This document shows positions 1 through 8,757 of a stretch of DNA of 64,000 bases, piece by piece. The stretch spans positions 124,001-188,000 of the forward strand of contig NZ_SBIT01000002.1 of assembly GCF_004765785.1 (NCBI RefSeq). Direction: 5' to 3'. This stretch comes from Halorussus ruber. GTDB taxonomy: Archaea; Halobacteriota; Halobacteria; Halobacteriales; Haladaptataceae. The notes beneath the pieces were generated by a model that was given only the letters and a program-made list of their open reading frames with translations, made no database searches and had not been told where the DNA came from. The translations under genes were made by a program, and so were the position numbers. Within the stretch, counting starts at the first letter, position 1, and each line of letters begins with the position of its first letter.

Positions 1-639
1 GCCTACAGACTCCAAGCCGGGCGAATCGACCATGTTCACGACCGGAATCACCGTCGCGCCCTCGGGAACGTCCTTCAGACCGCCCTCGTCGCTGGCGAGG
101 ACCGCGGCCACGTCCTCGGCGCGAATCTCGTCTCCTCGCTCGCACCCCGCCACCCCGGCCACGCGCTCCGGCCGATGGACGCGCTCCGCCGAGAGGAGTT
201 CGCCGACGATGCGGGCGCTGGCGACGGGAATCACGGTGTCGGCGCTGGCCGGAATCTGCGGTTCGCGCTCGTTCGGAGCCTTGAGCCACCGAGTCCGCGC
301 GCCGTCGGCCTTCACGAGGACGGGGCCGTCGTGGACCTCGGCGAGCGCGGCCACCGTCCCGGGGTCGTAGCCCCGGTAGCGGTCCGCTCGCTCGCGCTCC
401 GGCACCAGACCGGCCGGGAAGCCCTCGACCGCGTCGAGGGCGGCCACGGGGTCCTCGGTGACACGGACCTCCTCGACCTCGGCGTCGAAAACCGGGATGC
501 GGACCGTCGCCGTGACGACGGCATCTGAGAGTCCGCCAGCCAGCGCGTAGAGGGTCGTCTTCTTCCCGCCAGCGCCGACCACGCAGGTCAGGCCGGACTC
601 GGCGTCGAGGGCTTCGGCGAGCGGGACGGGCGAGGTCAT
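1..639 (-). CDS. yqeC: YqeC family protein (putative selenium-dependent hydroxylase accessory protein), partial
   Basis: The frame is open from the ATG at 639 down to base 1, so the C-terminus lies outside the window (213 codons visible). The N-terminus reads MTSPVPLAEALDAESG and is followed by VVGAGGKKTT, the glycine/lysine-rich P-loop-like motif of YqeC proteins. YqeC is linked by gene neighbourhood to maturation of molybdenum hydroxylases in other organisms. A later segment has VLVKADGARTRWLKAP, which also fits the family. Nothing nearby shows which enzyme it serves. The assignment rests on the N-terminal motif and overall resemblance. Confidence 0.72.
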   Translation of the reverse strand, partial: MTSPVPLAEALDAESGLTCVVGAGGKKTTLYALAGGLSDAVVTATVRIPVFDAEVEEVRVTEDPVAALDAVEGFPAGLVPERERADRYRGYDPGTVAALAEVHDGPVLVKADGARTRWLKAPNEREPQIPASADTVIPVASARIVGELLSAERVHRPERVAGVAGCERGDEIRAEDVAAVLASDEGGLKDVPEGATVIPVVNMVDSPGLESVG

Positions 640-699
640 GCCGACCGAGTACGCCGACCGGACACAAAGTATTCACGTCGGAAATGCTACCATCCGAGC

Positions 700-1071
700 G
701 TGCATCGCCGCCGCGCCCTCCGCGTCGTCGCCCTCGGAGCGTCTGCCAGCCTCGCAGGCTGTTTCGGCATGGCCCACCGGACCCCGCCCGAGGAGGGCGA
801 ACTGACGGTCCGGAACATGGACGACGAACCCCACGAGGTCGCCCTGACGCTCTCGGACGGCGACGAAACCGTGCTGGAGGAGAGCTACGACCTCGACGCG
901 GATCGGTCGAGTCCGAAGGCCATCGTCGAGCCAGCGACCTACGACCTGTCGGTGACCCTCGACGGCGGCCGGACCGAGCAGTTCGAGTGGGACGTGACGA
1001 GTTGCCGGAGCATCGGCTCCGTCCAGATTTGGGACGGCGGCGAGATTCGCTTCGAGACCAGTAATTGCTGA
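700..1071 (+). CDS. Small secreted lipoprotein, unknown function
   Basis: This 123-residue protein starts at a GTG; no ATG lies in a suitable place in this frame. Its N-terminus has consecutive arginines (HRRRALRV), a short hydrophobic stretch and the lipobox LAGC, so it is probably a Tat- or Sec-exported lipoprotein anchored at the Cys near residue 21. The mature part is acidic and looks beta-rich, with an immunoglobulin-like segment (EGELTVRNMDDEPHEV). Two more cysteines lie near the C-terminus (TSC and SNC), possibly forming a disulfide. I do not recognise a named family. It lies directly upstream of the arylsulfotransferase-like gene on the same strand, with a 47-nt gap, and may be co-transcribed with it. 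Confidence 0.7.
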   Translation: MHRRRALRVVALGASASLAGCFGMAHRTPPEEGELTVRNMDDEPHEVALTLSDGDETVLEESYDLDADRSSPKAIVEPATYDLSVTLDGGRTEQFEWDVTSCRSIGSVQIWDGGEIRFETSNC

Positions 1072-1118
1072 GTCGACAACCAGTAGTTAAAAACCGGACA
1101 ACCTCGATACCAGAATCC

Positions 1119-2579
1119 ATGCGAACGTCCGCCCGGCGGCCACTCGCCGCCACGGTAGCGCTTTTGTGTTGCCTCTCGATGATGACTCCCGTCGTCGCCA
1201 CGCCCGGCGGAGTTGGGTCCACCGACTCGGTTACGGCCCAAGACGGCGCGTCGAACCCCTGCGTGGGGAACATCACCCAGCCCGCGAACGGGACCACGGT
1301 CATCAGCGTGCAAGGGTTCAAGTTCGGCGAGGGCGGCGGGAAGCGCCCCGCCAAACTCGTCGGCGTCGGCCCGAGCGGCGAGGTCGAGTGGGTCCACCAG
1401 AGCGCCGAGAAGTACGGCGTGGTCTGGGGCTACGACGTTGACCCGATGGACAACGGGAACATCTTCGTCACAGCCACCCTGAAGAACCACCGGACGCTGG
1501 TCTACGAGTTCAATCCCGAGACGCAGGAGCGCGTCTGGTCGAAGACCTTCGACCTCGGGGACACCCACGACGCCGACCTCATCAACAACGGGTCCGAGAT
1601 TCTGCTGGCGAACATGCGCAACTACAACGCTACTGCCGAGCGCAACGACGACCGCATCTTCGTCTACAACCGCACGACCGACCGAATCGAGTGGGAGTGG
1701 CGCTTCGACGACCACTACGACCCCGAAAATCTGGAGGAGAACTACACCGACGACTGGACCCACGTCAACGACGTGGACAAAATCGGCGAGGGTCTCTATC
1801 TGGCCTCGCCCCGGAACTTCGACCAAGCCATCGTGGTCAATCGCTCCACGAACGAAATCGTCATGAAACTCGGCGAGGACGGCGAGAAGGACATTCTCGC
1901 CGAACAGCACAATCCCGACTACCTCGAAAGCGAGAACGGGACGCCGACCCTCATCGTCGGCGACAGCGAGAACGACCGCATCGTGGAGTACGCGAATCCC
2001 GACGGTGACCTGACCGACGGCGACGGCTGGCAGCTGACGTGGACCCTGAAGGGTGACCTCGACTGGCCCCGCGACGCCGACCGCCTGCCCAGCGGGAACA
2101 CGCTGGTCACCGACTCCGCGAACAACCGCGTGATGGAAGTGACGCCGAAAGGCGAGGTCGTCTGGGAGTTCTACGCCCCGTGGCTGGTCTACGACGCGGC
2201 CCGCATCCCGGCGGGCGAACACGGCGGCCCGACCGCGACCGACATGAACGCCACCGGCACCTACCGGATGCAGGGCGACACGGACGTTCACAGGAACGAG
2301 ACGCGACTGAACGCGTGCCACCAGCGCCTCGAAAACATCAGCGGCCTCGCCGACGGTGAGACGATGTCGGGGACCACCGCCGCGGGCGAGGGCGGAGAGC
2401 GAGACACCGCGACCAGCGAGGGCGCGATGAACGACGAGACGAGCGGCGACTCGACCGACCAGACCGGCGCGGACGACCAGACCGGCGAACCAGCCGACCC
2501 GACCGGCGTCCCCGGATTCGGACCGGTCGCGGCGCTCGCGGCGCTGGCCGTCGCGCTCGGAATCGCCCGGCGTCGATAA
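1119..2579 (+). CDS. Arylsulfotransferase (ASST)-like secreted protein with PGF-CTERM sorting signal
   Basis: The protein is about 486 residues from the ATG at 1119, chosen because a signal peptide begins there (MRTSARRPLAATVALL). The open frame extends upstream to 1065 without a better start. The middle is a repetitive beta-propeller-like region with Asp/His/Asn motifs such as THDADLINNG and WTHVNDVD, as in the arylsulfotransferase family annotated in haloarchaea. A Thr/Asp/Gly-rich spacer follows. The end, TGVPGFGPVAALAALAVALG plus an arginine cluster, is a PGF-CTERM tripartite signal (PGF motif, one hydrophobic helix, basic tail). Such proteins are known to be processed and lipid-anchored by archaeosortase A. 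Whether it really transfers sulfate is unknown. Confidence 0.82.
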   Translation: MRTSARRPLAATVALLCCLSMMTPVVATPGGVGSTDSVTAQDGASNPCVGNITQPANGTTVISVQGFKFGEGGGKRPAKLVGVGPSGEVEWVHQSAEKYGVVWGYDVDPMDNGNIFVTATLKNHRTLVYEFNPETQERVWSKTFDLGDTHDADLINNGSEILLANMRNYNATAERNDDRIFVYNRTTDRIEWEWRFDDHYDPENLEENYTDDWTHVNDVDKIGEGLYLASPRNFDQAIVVNRSTNEIVMKLGEDGEKDILAEQHNPDYLESENGTPTLIVGDSENDRIVEYANPDGDLTDGDGWQLTWTLKGDLDWPRDADRLPSGNTLVTDSANNRVMEVTPKGEVVWEFYAPWLVYDAARIPAGEHGGPTATDMNATGTYRMQGDTDVHRNETRLNACHQRLENISGLADGETMSGTTAAGEGGERDTATSEGAMNDETSGDSTDQTGADDQTGEPADPTGVPGFGPVAALAALAVALGIARRR

Positions 2580-2594
2580 GAGACCGTTCTCTTT

Positions 2595-3416
2595 TCAGAG
2601 GCTGTACTGCTCACCATCGACCGCGAGCGGCTCCTCGAAGGCCTCGTCGGCGGGGTAGAAGTGCGCGACGTGAACCAGCCGCGTCCGGTCGGCGTCGAGT
2701 TCGTCGGCGAGCGCGAGCGCCCCCTCTCTGGTCATGTGCTTGGTGCCGAACGTCCGGGGGACGCCGTCTGCGTGGTGGTCGCCGCCGAGCGGGTGGTGTT
2801 CGCAGAGGTCCGCCGGGACGATGGCGTCGGCCAGCAGGAGGTCCGCGTCGGCCAGAACCTCGCGGCTCTCGTCGGGAATCGCGTAGTTGGTGTCGCCGGT
2901 CAGCGCGAGCTTCGCGCCGGTCTCGGGGTCCTCGACGGCGACGCCGTAGCACAGCATCGGCGGGTGTTCGACCGGGACGAGCGTGACTTCGAGGCCGCAG
3001 ACCTCGAAGGGTTCGAGGGGCGCGCGGTCGTGGACCGTCACCCGGTCTAAGTAGTCGTACTTCGAGCGAATCGTGTCGGCGACGCTCTCGTCGGTCAAGG
3101 GGTCGGTCTCGTTCGCGGCGTGGACCGGCAGGTCGTCGAACAGTCGGTAGGCGTTACCGAGACCGTCGAGATGGTCGAAGTGGATGTGGGTGATAAGGGC
3201 CTCGTCGGGGAGGCCGACCTCGTGAGTCAGGAACTGGTGGCGGAAGTCGGGGCTGGCGTCGATGAGGAGGGCCTCGCCGGTGCGCTCGTTGCGGACGTGG
3301 ACCGAGAACCGCGAGCGCTCGACGCCTCGGCGGCGGGCCTCCTCGCAGGTCTCACAGTCGCAGTCCGGCGTGGGCGTCCCGGTGGTATCCCCGGTGCCGA
3401 GCAACGTAATCTGCAT
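2595..3416 (-). CDS. MBL-fold metallo-hydrolase, PhnP-like
   Basis: The protein is 273 residues, starting at the ATG at 3416 (MQITLLGTGDTTGTP). The longer open frame to 3569 lacks haloarchaeal composition. Family features are the early Cys cluster DCDCETCEE, which resembles the structural zinc site of PhnP, and the metal-binding signature THIHFDHLDGLG (HxHxDH). Later come GDTNYAIP, supplying a bridging Asp, and VHVAHFYP. It is probably a phosphodiesterase acting on small cyclic phosphates or nucleotides in the cytoplasm; the substrate cannot be read from sequence. It converges with the sulfotransferase-like gene, with 15 bases between the stops. Confidence 0.85.
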   Translation of the reverse strand: MQITLLGTGDTTGTPTPDCDCETCEEARRRGVERSRFSVHVRNERTGEALLIDASPDFRHQFLTHEVGLPDEALITHIHFDHLDGLGNAYRLFDDLPVHAANETDPLTDESVADTIRSKYDYLDRVTVHDRAPLEPFEVCGLEVTLVPVEHPPMLCYGVAVEDPETGAKLALTGDTNYAIPDESREVLADADLLLADAIVPADLCEHHPLGGDHHADGVPRTFGTKHMTREGALALADELDADRTRLVHVAHFYPADEAFEEPLAVDGEQYSL

Positions 3417-3514
3417 TTGCCGGGAGTAGTCGCTTGGGGTACAAAGGTCTCTAGGAGGTGGCCAGCGCATCGTGACCGACGTAAGAAGAACGATTTTCGT
3501 TCGAGTCGCCGGAC

Positions 3515-3763
3515 TTATCGGGTTTGATCGATCCACCGACACCACTTGTCGAAACCGTTTGCCCCACATTGTTCGGCGATGCTCCGTAGCGTACCGATTC
3601 TTATTCGGTCGTGCATTGGAACACTCACGATGCGTACGTCGTCGGTACGTGCCGGATGTTCGTATCGAAGTTTCACGTGGCTTCCCGTTCGGTCAACGAT
3701 GCGAACCCGGTTCTTAGTGAGTGCTTTGATAATATCCCGGCCGGAAAAATCAGTCGGCGGCAT
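3515..3763 (-). CDS. hicA: HicA-family toxin
   Basis: The protein is about 82 residues. An ATG at 3763 and a GTG at 3769 are both possible starts; I prefer the ATG. HicA is a small double-stranded-RNA-binding-fold mRNA interferase. The motifs present are FSGRDIIKALTK (first helix), GSHVKLRY with the conserved catalytic-type His, and VPMHDRIRIGTLRSIAEQ (last helix). It lies immediately 3' of hicB on the same strand with under 10 nt between them, so the two form one operon with the antitoxin gene first. The reading frame is intact and the key His is present, so this toxin may be active, unlike the two broken toxin genes elsewhere in the window. Confidence 0.85.
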   Translation of the reverse strand: MPPTDFSGRDIIKALTKNRVRIVDRTGSHVKLRYEHPARTDDVRIVSVPMHDRIRIGTLRSIAEQCGANGFDKWCRWIDQTR

Positions 3764-3772
3764 TCGCACTAC

Positions 3773-4048
3773 TTATTGCATGAAGTCGGGAAGCTCAGAA
3801 GATTCCTCACGCGAGTCCGCGACTTCGTCGGGGTCGATTCCCATTTCTTCGAGTGCCTCGCGCTCCTCGTCCCACGAGTCGATAGAATCTCCGCTTTTGT
3901 CCGCGTGAAGCGCGAGTGCCTCGTCGAGATTTTCTAACGCCTTCTCACGAGTTGGTCCTTGGGAGGCGACACCAGTCTCGGTATCCTTCGCTACCCACCA
4001 GTCGTCTTCTTTCGTGAGCGTAATCGTGGGTTCGGTGCCGGGACCCAT
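3773..4048 (-). CDS. hicB: HicB-family antitoxin
   Basis: The protein is 91 residues. The N-terminal half (ITLTKEDDWWVAKDTETGVA, then GPTREKALENLDEALAL) is the HicB partial RNase-H-like fold that binds and neutralises HicA. The C-terminal third is acidic and shows no obvious ribbon-helix-helix or helix-turn-helix, so DNA binding, if any, is not visible in a separate domain. A TATA-like element (gttataatc, minus strand, 4072-4080) sits about 25-32 nt before the ATG. A perfect 15-bp palindrome lies between it and the start, suggesting autoregulation of the hicBA operon. Confidence 0.85.
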   Translation of the reverse strand: MGPGTEPTITLTKEDDWWVAKDTETGVASQGPTREKALENLDEALALHADKSGDSIDSWDEEREALEEMGIDPDEVADSREESSELPDFMQ

Positions 4049-4063
4049 CGTATCCGGGATACG
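4049..4063. promoter_or_regulatory. Palindromic putative operator of hicBA
   Basis: CGTATCCGGGATACG is a perfect palindrome (7-bp arms around one G). It directly abuts the hicB ATG and lies downstream of the TATA-like box at 4072-4080, covering the expected transcription start. This is a typical place for autorepression of a toxin-antitoxin operon. Binding by HicB or HicAB is inferred. Confidence 0.55.
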
Positions 4064-4290
4064 AGAGAGAGGATTATAACGTTGCGGGACAAGACCTCTC
4101 GCAACGTCTGTCGCGGCCTGTAACTACTGACTTCTCGTCTCCTCGGACAAGAGGGCACGCTTGGGTGAAGCCATCGAGTAGTTCTGAAACAGAGTACGAG
4201 CAAGCGGTTAATTAATGTGACTATTTAGTCTTAGTAGGTTATACAGACGCAATATTTTAAGGCGTCGAGAGATAAAATGCGAGCGGGCTT

Positions 4291-4312
4291 GCGTGGAGTC
4301 ATCCACGCTTTT
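4291..4312 (+). other. Hairpin followed by T-run in the hicB to NmrA-gene gap
   Basis: In the gap 4064-4451 the sequence gcgtgga-gtca-tccacgc forms a perfect 7-bp hairpin followed by TTTT (4309-4312), like an intrinsic terminator or the end of a small RNA on the plus strand. AT-rich DNA with possible TATA elements (gttatacag near 4238; atatttta near 4252) lies 40-55 nt upstream. No gene ends just before it on this strand, so a small RNA is possible but unproven. The rest of the gap shows no coding signal. Confidence 0.3.
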
Positions 4313-4451
4313 GCTGGCGAACTATGAAGGAAGAGCCAACGTCTTATCTCTTTAGGCAATCTCTACAATTCTTTCGCAAATATACTCAATTGTTATCGGG
4401 ACCTCACACCAGCGAACGCACGGCCCACCCACCTTCGACGCCCGACGCCGC

Positions 4452-5315
4452 CTACCGTCGGAAGCAGTCGGCGCAGTCTGAGACAAACTCCCGAAAACCC
4501 CGCGGTTCTCGACCCAGCACTCGCTCGGCGTCGTCGCTGACCCGCCCGGACAGTCCGAGGCGCGTGACGGTGTAGAGGACGACCATCACGGCAATCATCG
4601 GGTAGGGCACGCCCCGAGAGCGCATCCGGCGCGCGAACCGGAGAATCGAGGGGTTCGGGTACGAGACGGGGCGGTCGAGCGCGTCGCTGAACGCCTCGGC
4701 GACCTCGTCGCAGTCGAGGGCCTCGGGACCGGTCACGTCGTACGCGCGGTTCTCGTGACCCGGTTCGGTGAGCGCGGCGACCCCGACGGCGGCCACGTCG
4801 CGGGCGTCCACGAATCCCATCTCGCCGCCGCCCGCGGGGACGAAAATCTCGTCGTGTTCGACCACGTCGGGGCGGTGAATCTCGCTGAAGTTCTGCATGA
4901 AGTTGGCGGCCCGGAGGAAGGTGTAGGCCACGCCAGCACCTTCGAGGTGGCGCTCCATCCGGTAGTGGGGGAGTAAGGGGTTCTTGCCCGCGCCGAGAAC
5001 CGAGAGGTAGACGACGTGGCGAACGCCGACCCGCGCCGCGGCGTCCGCGAACTCCCGCAGTCGGTCGACGCCGACGTTCGGGGGGCGCACCAGAAACAGG
5101 CGGTCCACGTCCTCGAGGGCAGACCCCCACGTCTCGGGGCGCTCGAAGTCGAACTCGACGGTCTCGGAGTCGTCACCCTCTGCATTCGCATCCGTCCGTG
5201 AGGGGTTTCGGGTGGCGATTCGGACTCGGACCGAGGTCTCGGCCTCGCGGAGTTGGTCGGCGACCGCAGAGCCGACGGTGCCGGTTGCGCCGGTCACCAG
5301 CACGAGGTCGGTCAC
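4452..5315 (-). CDS. NmrA/SDR-type NAD(P)-binding reductase
   Basis: The protein is 287 residues from a GTG start at 5315, immediately before the dinucleotide-binding strand TDLVLVTGATGTVGSAVADQL. The Gly-rich motif GATGTVG is the Rossmann signature of atypical short-chain dehydrogenases and NmrA-like proteins. Other family features are RVRIATRNPSR (NADP-discriminating basic region), VYLSVLGA and the mid-region FLRAANFMQNF. The frame runs open to 5552, but the upstream residues are Arg/Pro-rich and look non-coding. Proteins of this kind are NAD(P)H-dependent quinone or NADPH-sensing reductases; the substrate is not evident. It converges on nothing and stands alone between hicBA and the AAA ATPase gene. 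Confidence 0.8.
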   Translation of the reverse strand: MTDLVLVTGATGTVGSAVADQLREAETSVRVRIATRNPSRTDANAEGDDSETVEFDFERPETWGSALEDVDRLFLVRPPNVGVDRLREFADAAARVGVRHVVYLSVLGAGKNPLLPHYRMERHLEGAGVAYTFLRAANFMQNFSEIHRPDVVEHDEIFVPAGGGEMGFVDARDVAAVGVAALTEPGHENRAYDVTGPEALDCDEVAEAFSDALDRPVSYPNPSILRFARRMRSRGVPYPMIAVMVVLYTVTRLGLSGRVSDDAERVLGREPRGFREFVSDCADCFRR

Positions 5316-5493
5316 GTTGCCCCTCCGCCGAGAGTTGCTCCCCCGCTGCGAGTCAGGACGCGCCGGGGGAGTGTGCGCCCACTCCCTGAGGACGTTTCGG
5401 TTGCGGTGGTCATTCTTCCGACCGTACACACGCCCATCGACATTTTGTAAGCCACACTCGGACACCGCGGAAGGAAAATCAAGGGGAAGACGC

Positions 5494-6885
5494 TTAGTGG
5501 TCGTGGCCGTGCCCGCCGTCGGCACTCGCGTCGGACCCCGAAATGTCACCACCGGCCACGAGCGCGTCGTGGTCGCCCTCTATCATGTCTAAATCCTTGA
5601 GGTTGTCACGCTCCTCGAAGTCCTCGATGGCGTCCACGAAGTCCTCCTGCGTGAGCGCGGTGCGCTCCTCGGTCAGGGCGTCGAGGACGGCCTCGCGCAG
5701 GACCATCCGGAGGTCGCTCCCGGTCAGACCCTCGGTCTCCTCGGCCAACTCGTCGGGGTCGAAGTCCACGATGTCCATCGGTCGGGTGATGAGCCGGAGG
5801 ATGTCGGCGCGCATCTGGACGTCCGGCTTGGGGAAGTTGACGATCTCGTCGAAGCGCCGCCACGCCGCGGCGTCGAGCTGGTCGGGGTGGTTTGTCGCGC
5901 CGATGAGGAGCACGTCGTCCTGAATCAGGCTGATGTTGTCGATGGACTTCAGCAGGGTGTTGACCGCGCGCTTGATGGCGGCGTGCTCGTCGCTGGCGCG
6001 GGTCTTGGCGACGAAGTCGAACTCGTCCATGAAGAGGATACAGGGCGAGAGGCGCTTGGCGACCTCGAAGACCTTCTCGACGTTCTTGGCGGTCTCGCCG
6101 AGGTACTGGCTGGTGATCATCGAGAGCTTGACCTCCACGAACGGCAGGTCGAGGTCGTAGGCCAGCGCCCGAGCGGTCGAGGTCTTGCCGGTCCCCGGCG
6201 GCCCGACGAACAGGAGCTTGCCGATTTCCCGCAGGCCGATTTGGGCCAGATACTCCCGATGCTCGATTGCCTTGACGATTTTGTGAATCTCGGCCTCCTG
6301 GTCCTCGGTCAGCACGAGGTCGTCCAGCGTGGTCTCGATCTCCTCGGGCGCTCGGATGTCCACGAGGTCGAGCATCTCCTCTTCCTCCTCGTCGGCGAAA
6401 TACTGGGCGAGGAGCCCGTCGATCCACGCCCGGTCGGCCTGTACCGGCCGGTTAGCGTCTCGGGCCGCCTCGTAGTCTGCGCCATCGACCTCGTCCTCGT
6501 AGGCGTAGGCCAGCACGGGATTGTGGATAACTCGCTGTTCGCCCCGGTCCAAGAACCACTCCTCGGCCATGTCCTGCTGGGTGAGTTCCAGCGACCCCGA
6601 GAACTCGTCGCGGTCCGTGAACATCAGCCCGGAGATGGCACTCCAGGGGTTCTCGACCCCGGTCGCCCGGCGTGCGGTCTCGATGGTCGGCCGAATCGGG
6701 CGCTCGATTCCCAGCGGCGAGTCGTCGCTGCCGGGTCGGTCCGGTCCCGTCGATTCGGCCGCCCCGTCGGGCCAGAACACCTGGCGGTAGCGCGGGGGAA
6801 GGTCGTTCTCGTCTAACGCTCTGTTGTCGTTGTAGAGGCTCGCGGTGAGCAGAAACTCGACGACGTCCAGTGCCGCGTCGCTCAT
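5494..6885 (-). CDS. AAA-family ATPase, CDC48/FtsH-like single domain
   Basis: The protein is 463 residues with one AAA domain: Walker A GPPGTGKT at about 228-235, Walker B ILFMDEFD at about 283-290, sensor-1 GATNHP near 329-334 and a WRRFD arginine-finger region near 342. A C-terminal helical lid follows, with TGLTGSDLRMVLREAV. The N-terminal about 190 residues have no domain I recognise and probably bind substrates or partners. The last residues are His-rich (GGHGHDH), which could bind metal but is not conserved in AAA proteins. It is a soluble ATP-driven remodelling factor; its client is unknown. A minus-strand TATA-like element (cttaag, 6912-6917) lies about 27-32 nt before the ATG. Confidence 0.85.
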   Translation of the reverse strand: MSDAALDVVEFLLTASLYNDNRALDENDLPPRYRQVFWPDGAAESTGPDRPGSDDSPLGIERPIRPTIETARRATGVENPWSAISGLMFTDRDEFSGSLELTQQDMAEEWFLDRGEQRVIHNPVLAYAYEDEVDGADYEAARDANRPVQADRAWIDGLLAQYFADEEEEEMLDLVDIRAPEEIETTLDDLVLTEDQEAEIHKIVKAIEHREYLAQIGLREIGKLLFVGPPGTGKTSTARALAYDLDLPFVEVKLSMITSQYLGETAKNVEKVFEVAKRLSPCILFMDEFDFVAKTRASDEHAAIKRAVNTLLKSIDNISLIQDDVLLIGATNHPDQLDAAAWRRFDEIVNFPKPDVQMRADILRLITRPMDIVDFDPDELAEETEGLTGSDLRMVLREAVLDALTEERTALTQEDFVDAIEDFEERDNLKDLDMIEGDHDALVAGGDISGSDASADGGHGHDH

Positions 6886-6969
6886 TCCCGGGAGTTTTGA
6901 CGCTAAAGGTGCTTAAGCGCGTCGAAGCCGTCGTCGGAATCGGACCGCCGAAATCGGATGGTGGTGAAG

Positions 6970-8757
6970 CTATCCCTCGGTCGCGTCCGTATCGACGTAG
7001 ACGACCGCGCTACTGATGACACAGCCGCTGTCGTGGAGGTAGCGCTGGACCTCGTGGCGCTCGTAACCGTCCATGTACTCGTCGATGTCCTCGGCGTTGT
7101 CGTAGTCCTTCGAGCAGGACCCGGAGTCGCCGAGCGCGATGACGACCGGGGGCTTGTCGTCGCCCTTCAGCAGTTCGGCCTGCTTGACGCTGTCAGTCTC
7201 CGCGCCGTAGGTCTCCATGTACCACGCGAACGGTAGGCGGGCGAACCAGCCGTTTCCGGCAGGGGGGGCCGCGTGCGACGAGGAGTCCGAGGCGTAGAGG
7301 TTGTCGCCGTCGAAGTCGGGGTCGTCGCCGTAGTACATCACGTCGATGCCCTCGTTGGATTGGACCACCTCCCGAACCTCGCCGAGCAGGGGTTTCATCT
7401 CCGAGGAGGACTGGGCGTACTGGACGAGTTCGTTCTCCTCGCTCTGGGGGTCGAGGTACGAGGTTCCGACCGCGGTCGCGCCGACCTGCCCGACCACGAC
7501 CAGCAGGACCAGCGCCGCGGCGGTCGCCGAGATGGCGTCGCCCTCCGAGACGCTTTCGAGGCCGAGTCGGGCCACGAGCGCGAGGCCGACCGCGGCCGGA
7601 ACCACCAGCGGGACGATGATGTGGATGACCTCCCACGGGAAGGGGTTGTCCACGATGACGGGATAGCCCGCGATGCTGGCGATGCCCCAGTAGCCCGCGA
7701 ACGCCACCGCGTCGCGGGGTCGCTCGCCGGTGTAGCGGTCCACGACGAAGCCGAGGACGGCGAACGCGAACAGCACGATTGCGGCCTCTTGAACCACGGG
7801 CCAGAGCGCCTTCGCGGTCGAGAGGTACGACTCCTCGTTGCCGCCGCCCCACTGGCCGACGAACTTGTCCCACGACCCGAAGGTGGCCTCGTGAGCGACC
7901 GCAGGGAGCAGGGTCGGGTCGCCCAGCGCCTCGTAGAGACCGGGCGTGTCGGTGTTGAGGCGGTCGGTGTTTCGGGGCGCGTAGAAGAAAATCACGATGG
8001 CGAAAAAGAGGAACACCGACGCCGAGAGGTGTTCGGCCCACTCCCAGACGCCGACCGCGGTGGTCTTGACGCGCTCGGTGGCGACCGTCAGCAGGCCGCG
8101 CTCTCCGGCGCGCTCGACGAACAGGCGGTGGTCCCACAGCAGGACCGCGGCCCCGGCCCAGCAGACCGGGTAGACCAGCGCGTTCTCCTTGGTGGTGAAC
8201 GCCAGCGCGAAGGTGGCGGTCCCGGCGTAGAGGAAGAGCGGTCGGCGGTCGTCGTAGGCCCGGACGAAGAAGCCGAACGCGACCAGCATCAGGCCCGCCA
8301 GCAGGACGTCGTTGCGGTAGAACCGCGAGTAGTAGAGCAGGACGGGGTTGAACGCCAGCAGGAGCGCCATCGCCACGACTTCCGAGTCCCGCAGGCGCTG
8401 GCGGAACAGGAGCGCCGCGAGGGGGAACAGGCCGCCGATGAGCGCGACGATGAACCGCATCGTGAAGTCCGAGGCCCCGAAGACGCTGAACAGGTGGCCG
8501 TCCACGATAGTCAGGAAGGGTCCGTGGACGATGGGCCGGTACTCGTAGGCTCCGTTCTCCATGAAGCGGTAGGCCCAGTAGGCGACCCGGGCCTCGTCCT
8601 GATGGGCGACCCGGTGGCCGAGTTGGACGAATCGGGCCACGAGCGCGACCAGCGTGACCCCGAGGACGACTAGCTGGGTCCGCGAGGCGTAGCCGGTCAG
8701 CGTCTCGCGTGCGTCGGCGGTCGAACGCGACGAGGAGGTCTCAGTTTTCGATGCCAT
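6970..8757 (-). CDS. agl23: TIGR03663-type multi-spanning membrane protein (flippase activity-associated Agl23)
   Basis: The protein is 595 residues. An N-terminal Ser/Thr-rich tail is followed by a first helix (TQLVVLGVTLVALVARFVQL) and the motif HRVAHQDEARVAYWAYRFM, with Asp-Glu as in GT-C-fold glycosyltransferases. About ten more membrane helices follow. The last 150 residues form an extracytoplasmic domain with IDVMYYGDDPDFDGDN. This matches the archaeal TIGR03663 family, annotated as flippase activity-associated Agl23 and linked to protein N-glycosylation. The enzymatic role is inferred from the fold. The gene is monocistronic here; no other agl gene is next to it. Confidence 0.82.
   Translation of the reverse strand: MASKTETSSSRSTADARETLTGYASRTQLVVLGVTLVALVARFVQLGHRVAHQDEARVAYWAYRFMENGAYEYRPIVHGPFLTIVDGHLFSVFGASDFTMRFIVALIGGLFPLAALLFRQRLRDSEVVAMALLLAFNPVLLYYSRFYRNDVLLAGLMLVAFGFFVRAYDDRRPLFLYAGTATFALAFTTKENALVYPVCWAGAAVLLWDHRLFVERAGERGLLTVATERVKTTAVGVWEWAEHLSASVFLFFAIVIFFYAPRNTDRLNTDTPGLYEALGDPTLLPAVAHEATFGSWDKFVGQWGGGNEESYLSTAKALWPVVQEAAIVLFAFAVLGFVVDRYTGERPRDAVAFAGYWGIASIAGYPVIVDNPFPWEVIHIIVPLVVPAAVGLALVARLGLESVSEGDAISATAAALVLLVVVGQVGATAVGTSYLDPQSEENELVQYAQSSSEMKPLLGEVREVVQSNEGIDVMYYGDDPDFDGDNLYASDSSSHAAPPAGNGWFARLPFAWYMETYGAETDSVKQAELLKGDDKPPVVIALGDSGSCSKDYDNAEDIDEYMDGYERHEVQRYLHDSGCVISSAVVYVDTDATEG

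Noticed and set aside
4324-4575. 83-codon plus-strand open frame at 4324
   Set aside because: It runs into the NmrA-type gene on the opposite strand and has non-haloarchaeal composition (many Ser, Arg and Thr).
5887-6816. 309-codon frame opposite the AAA ATPase
   Set aside because: Long mirror frames are common in GC-rich coding DNA; the AAA motifs lie on the minus strand.
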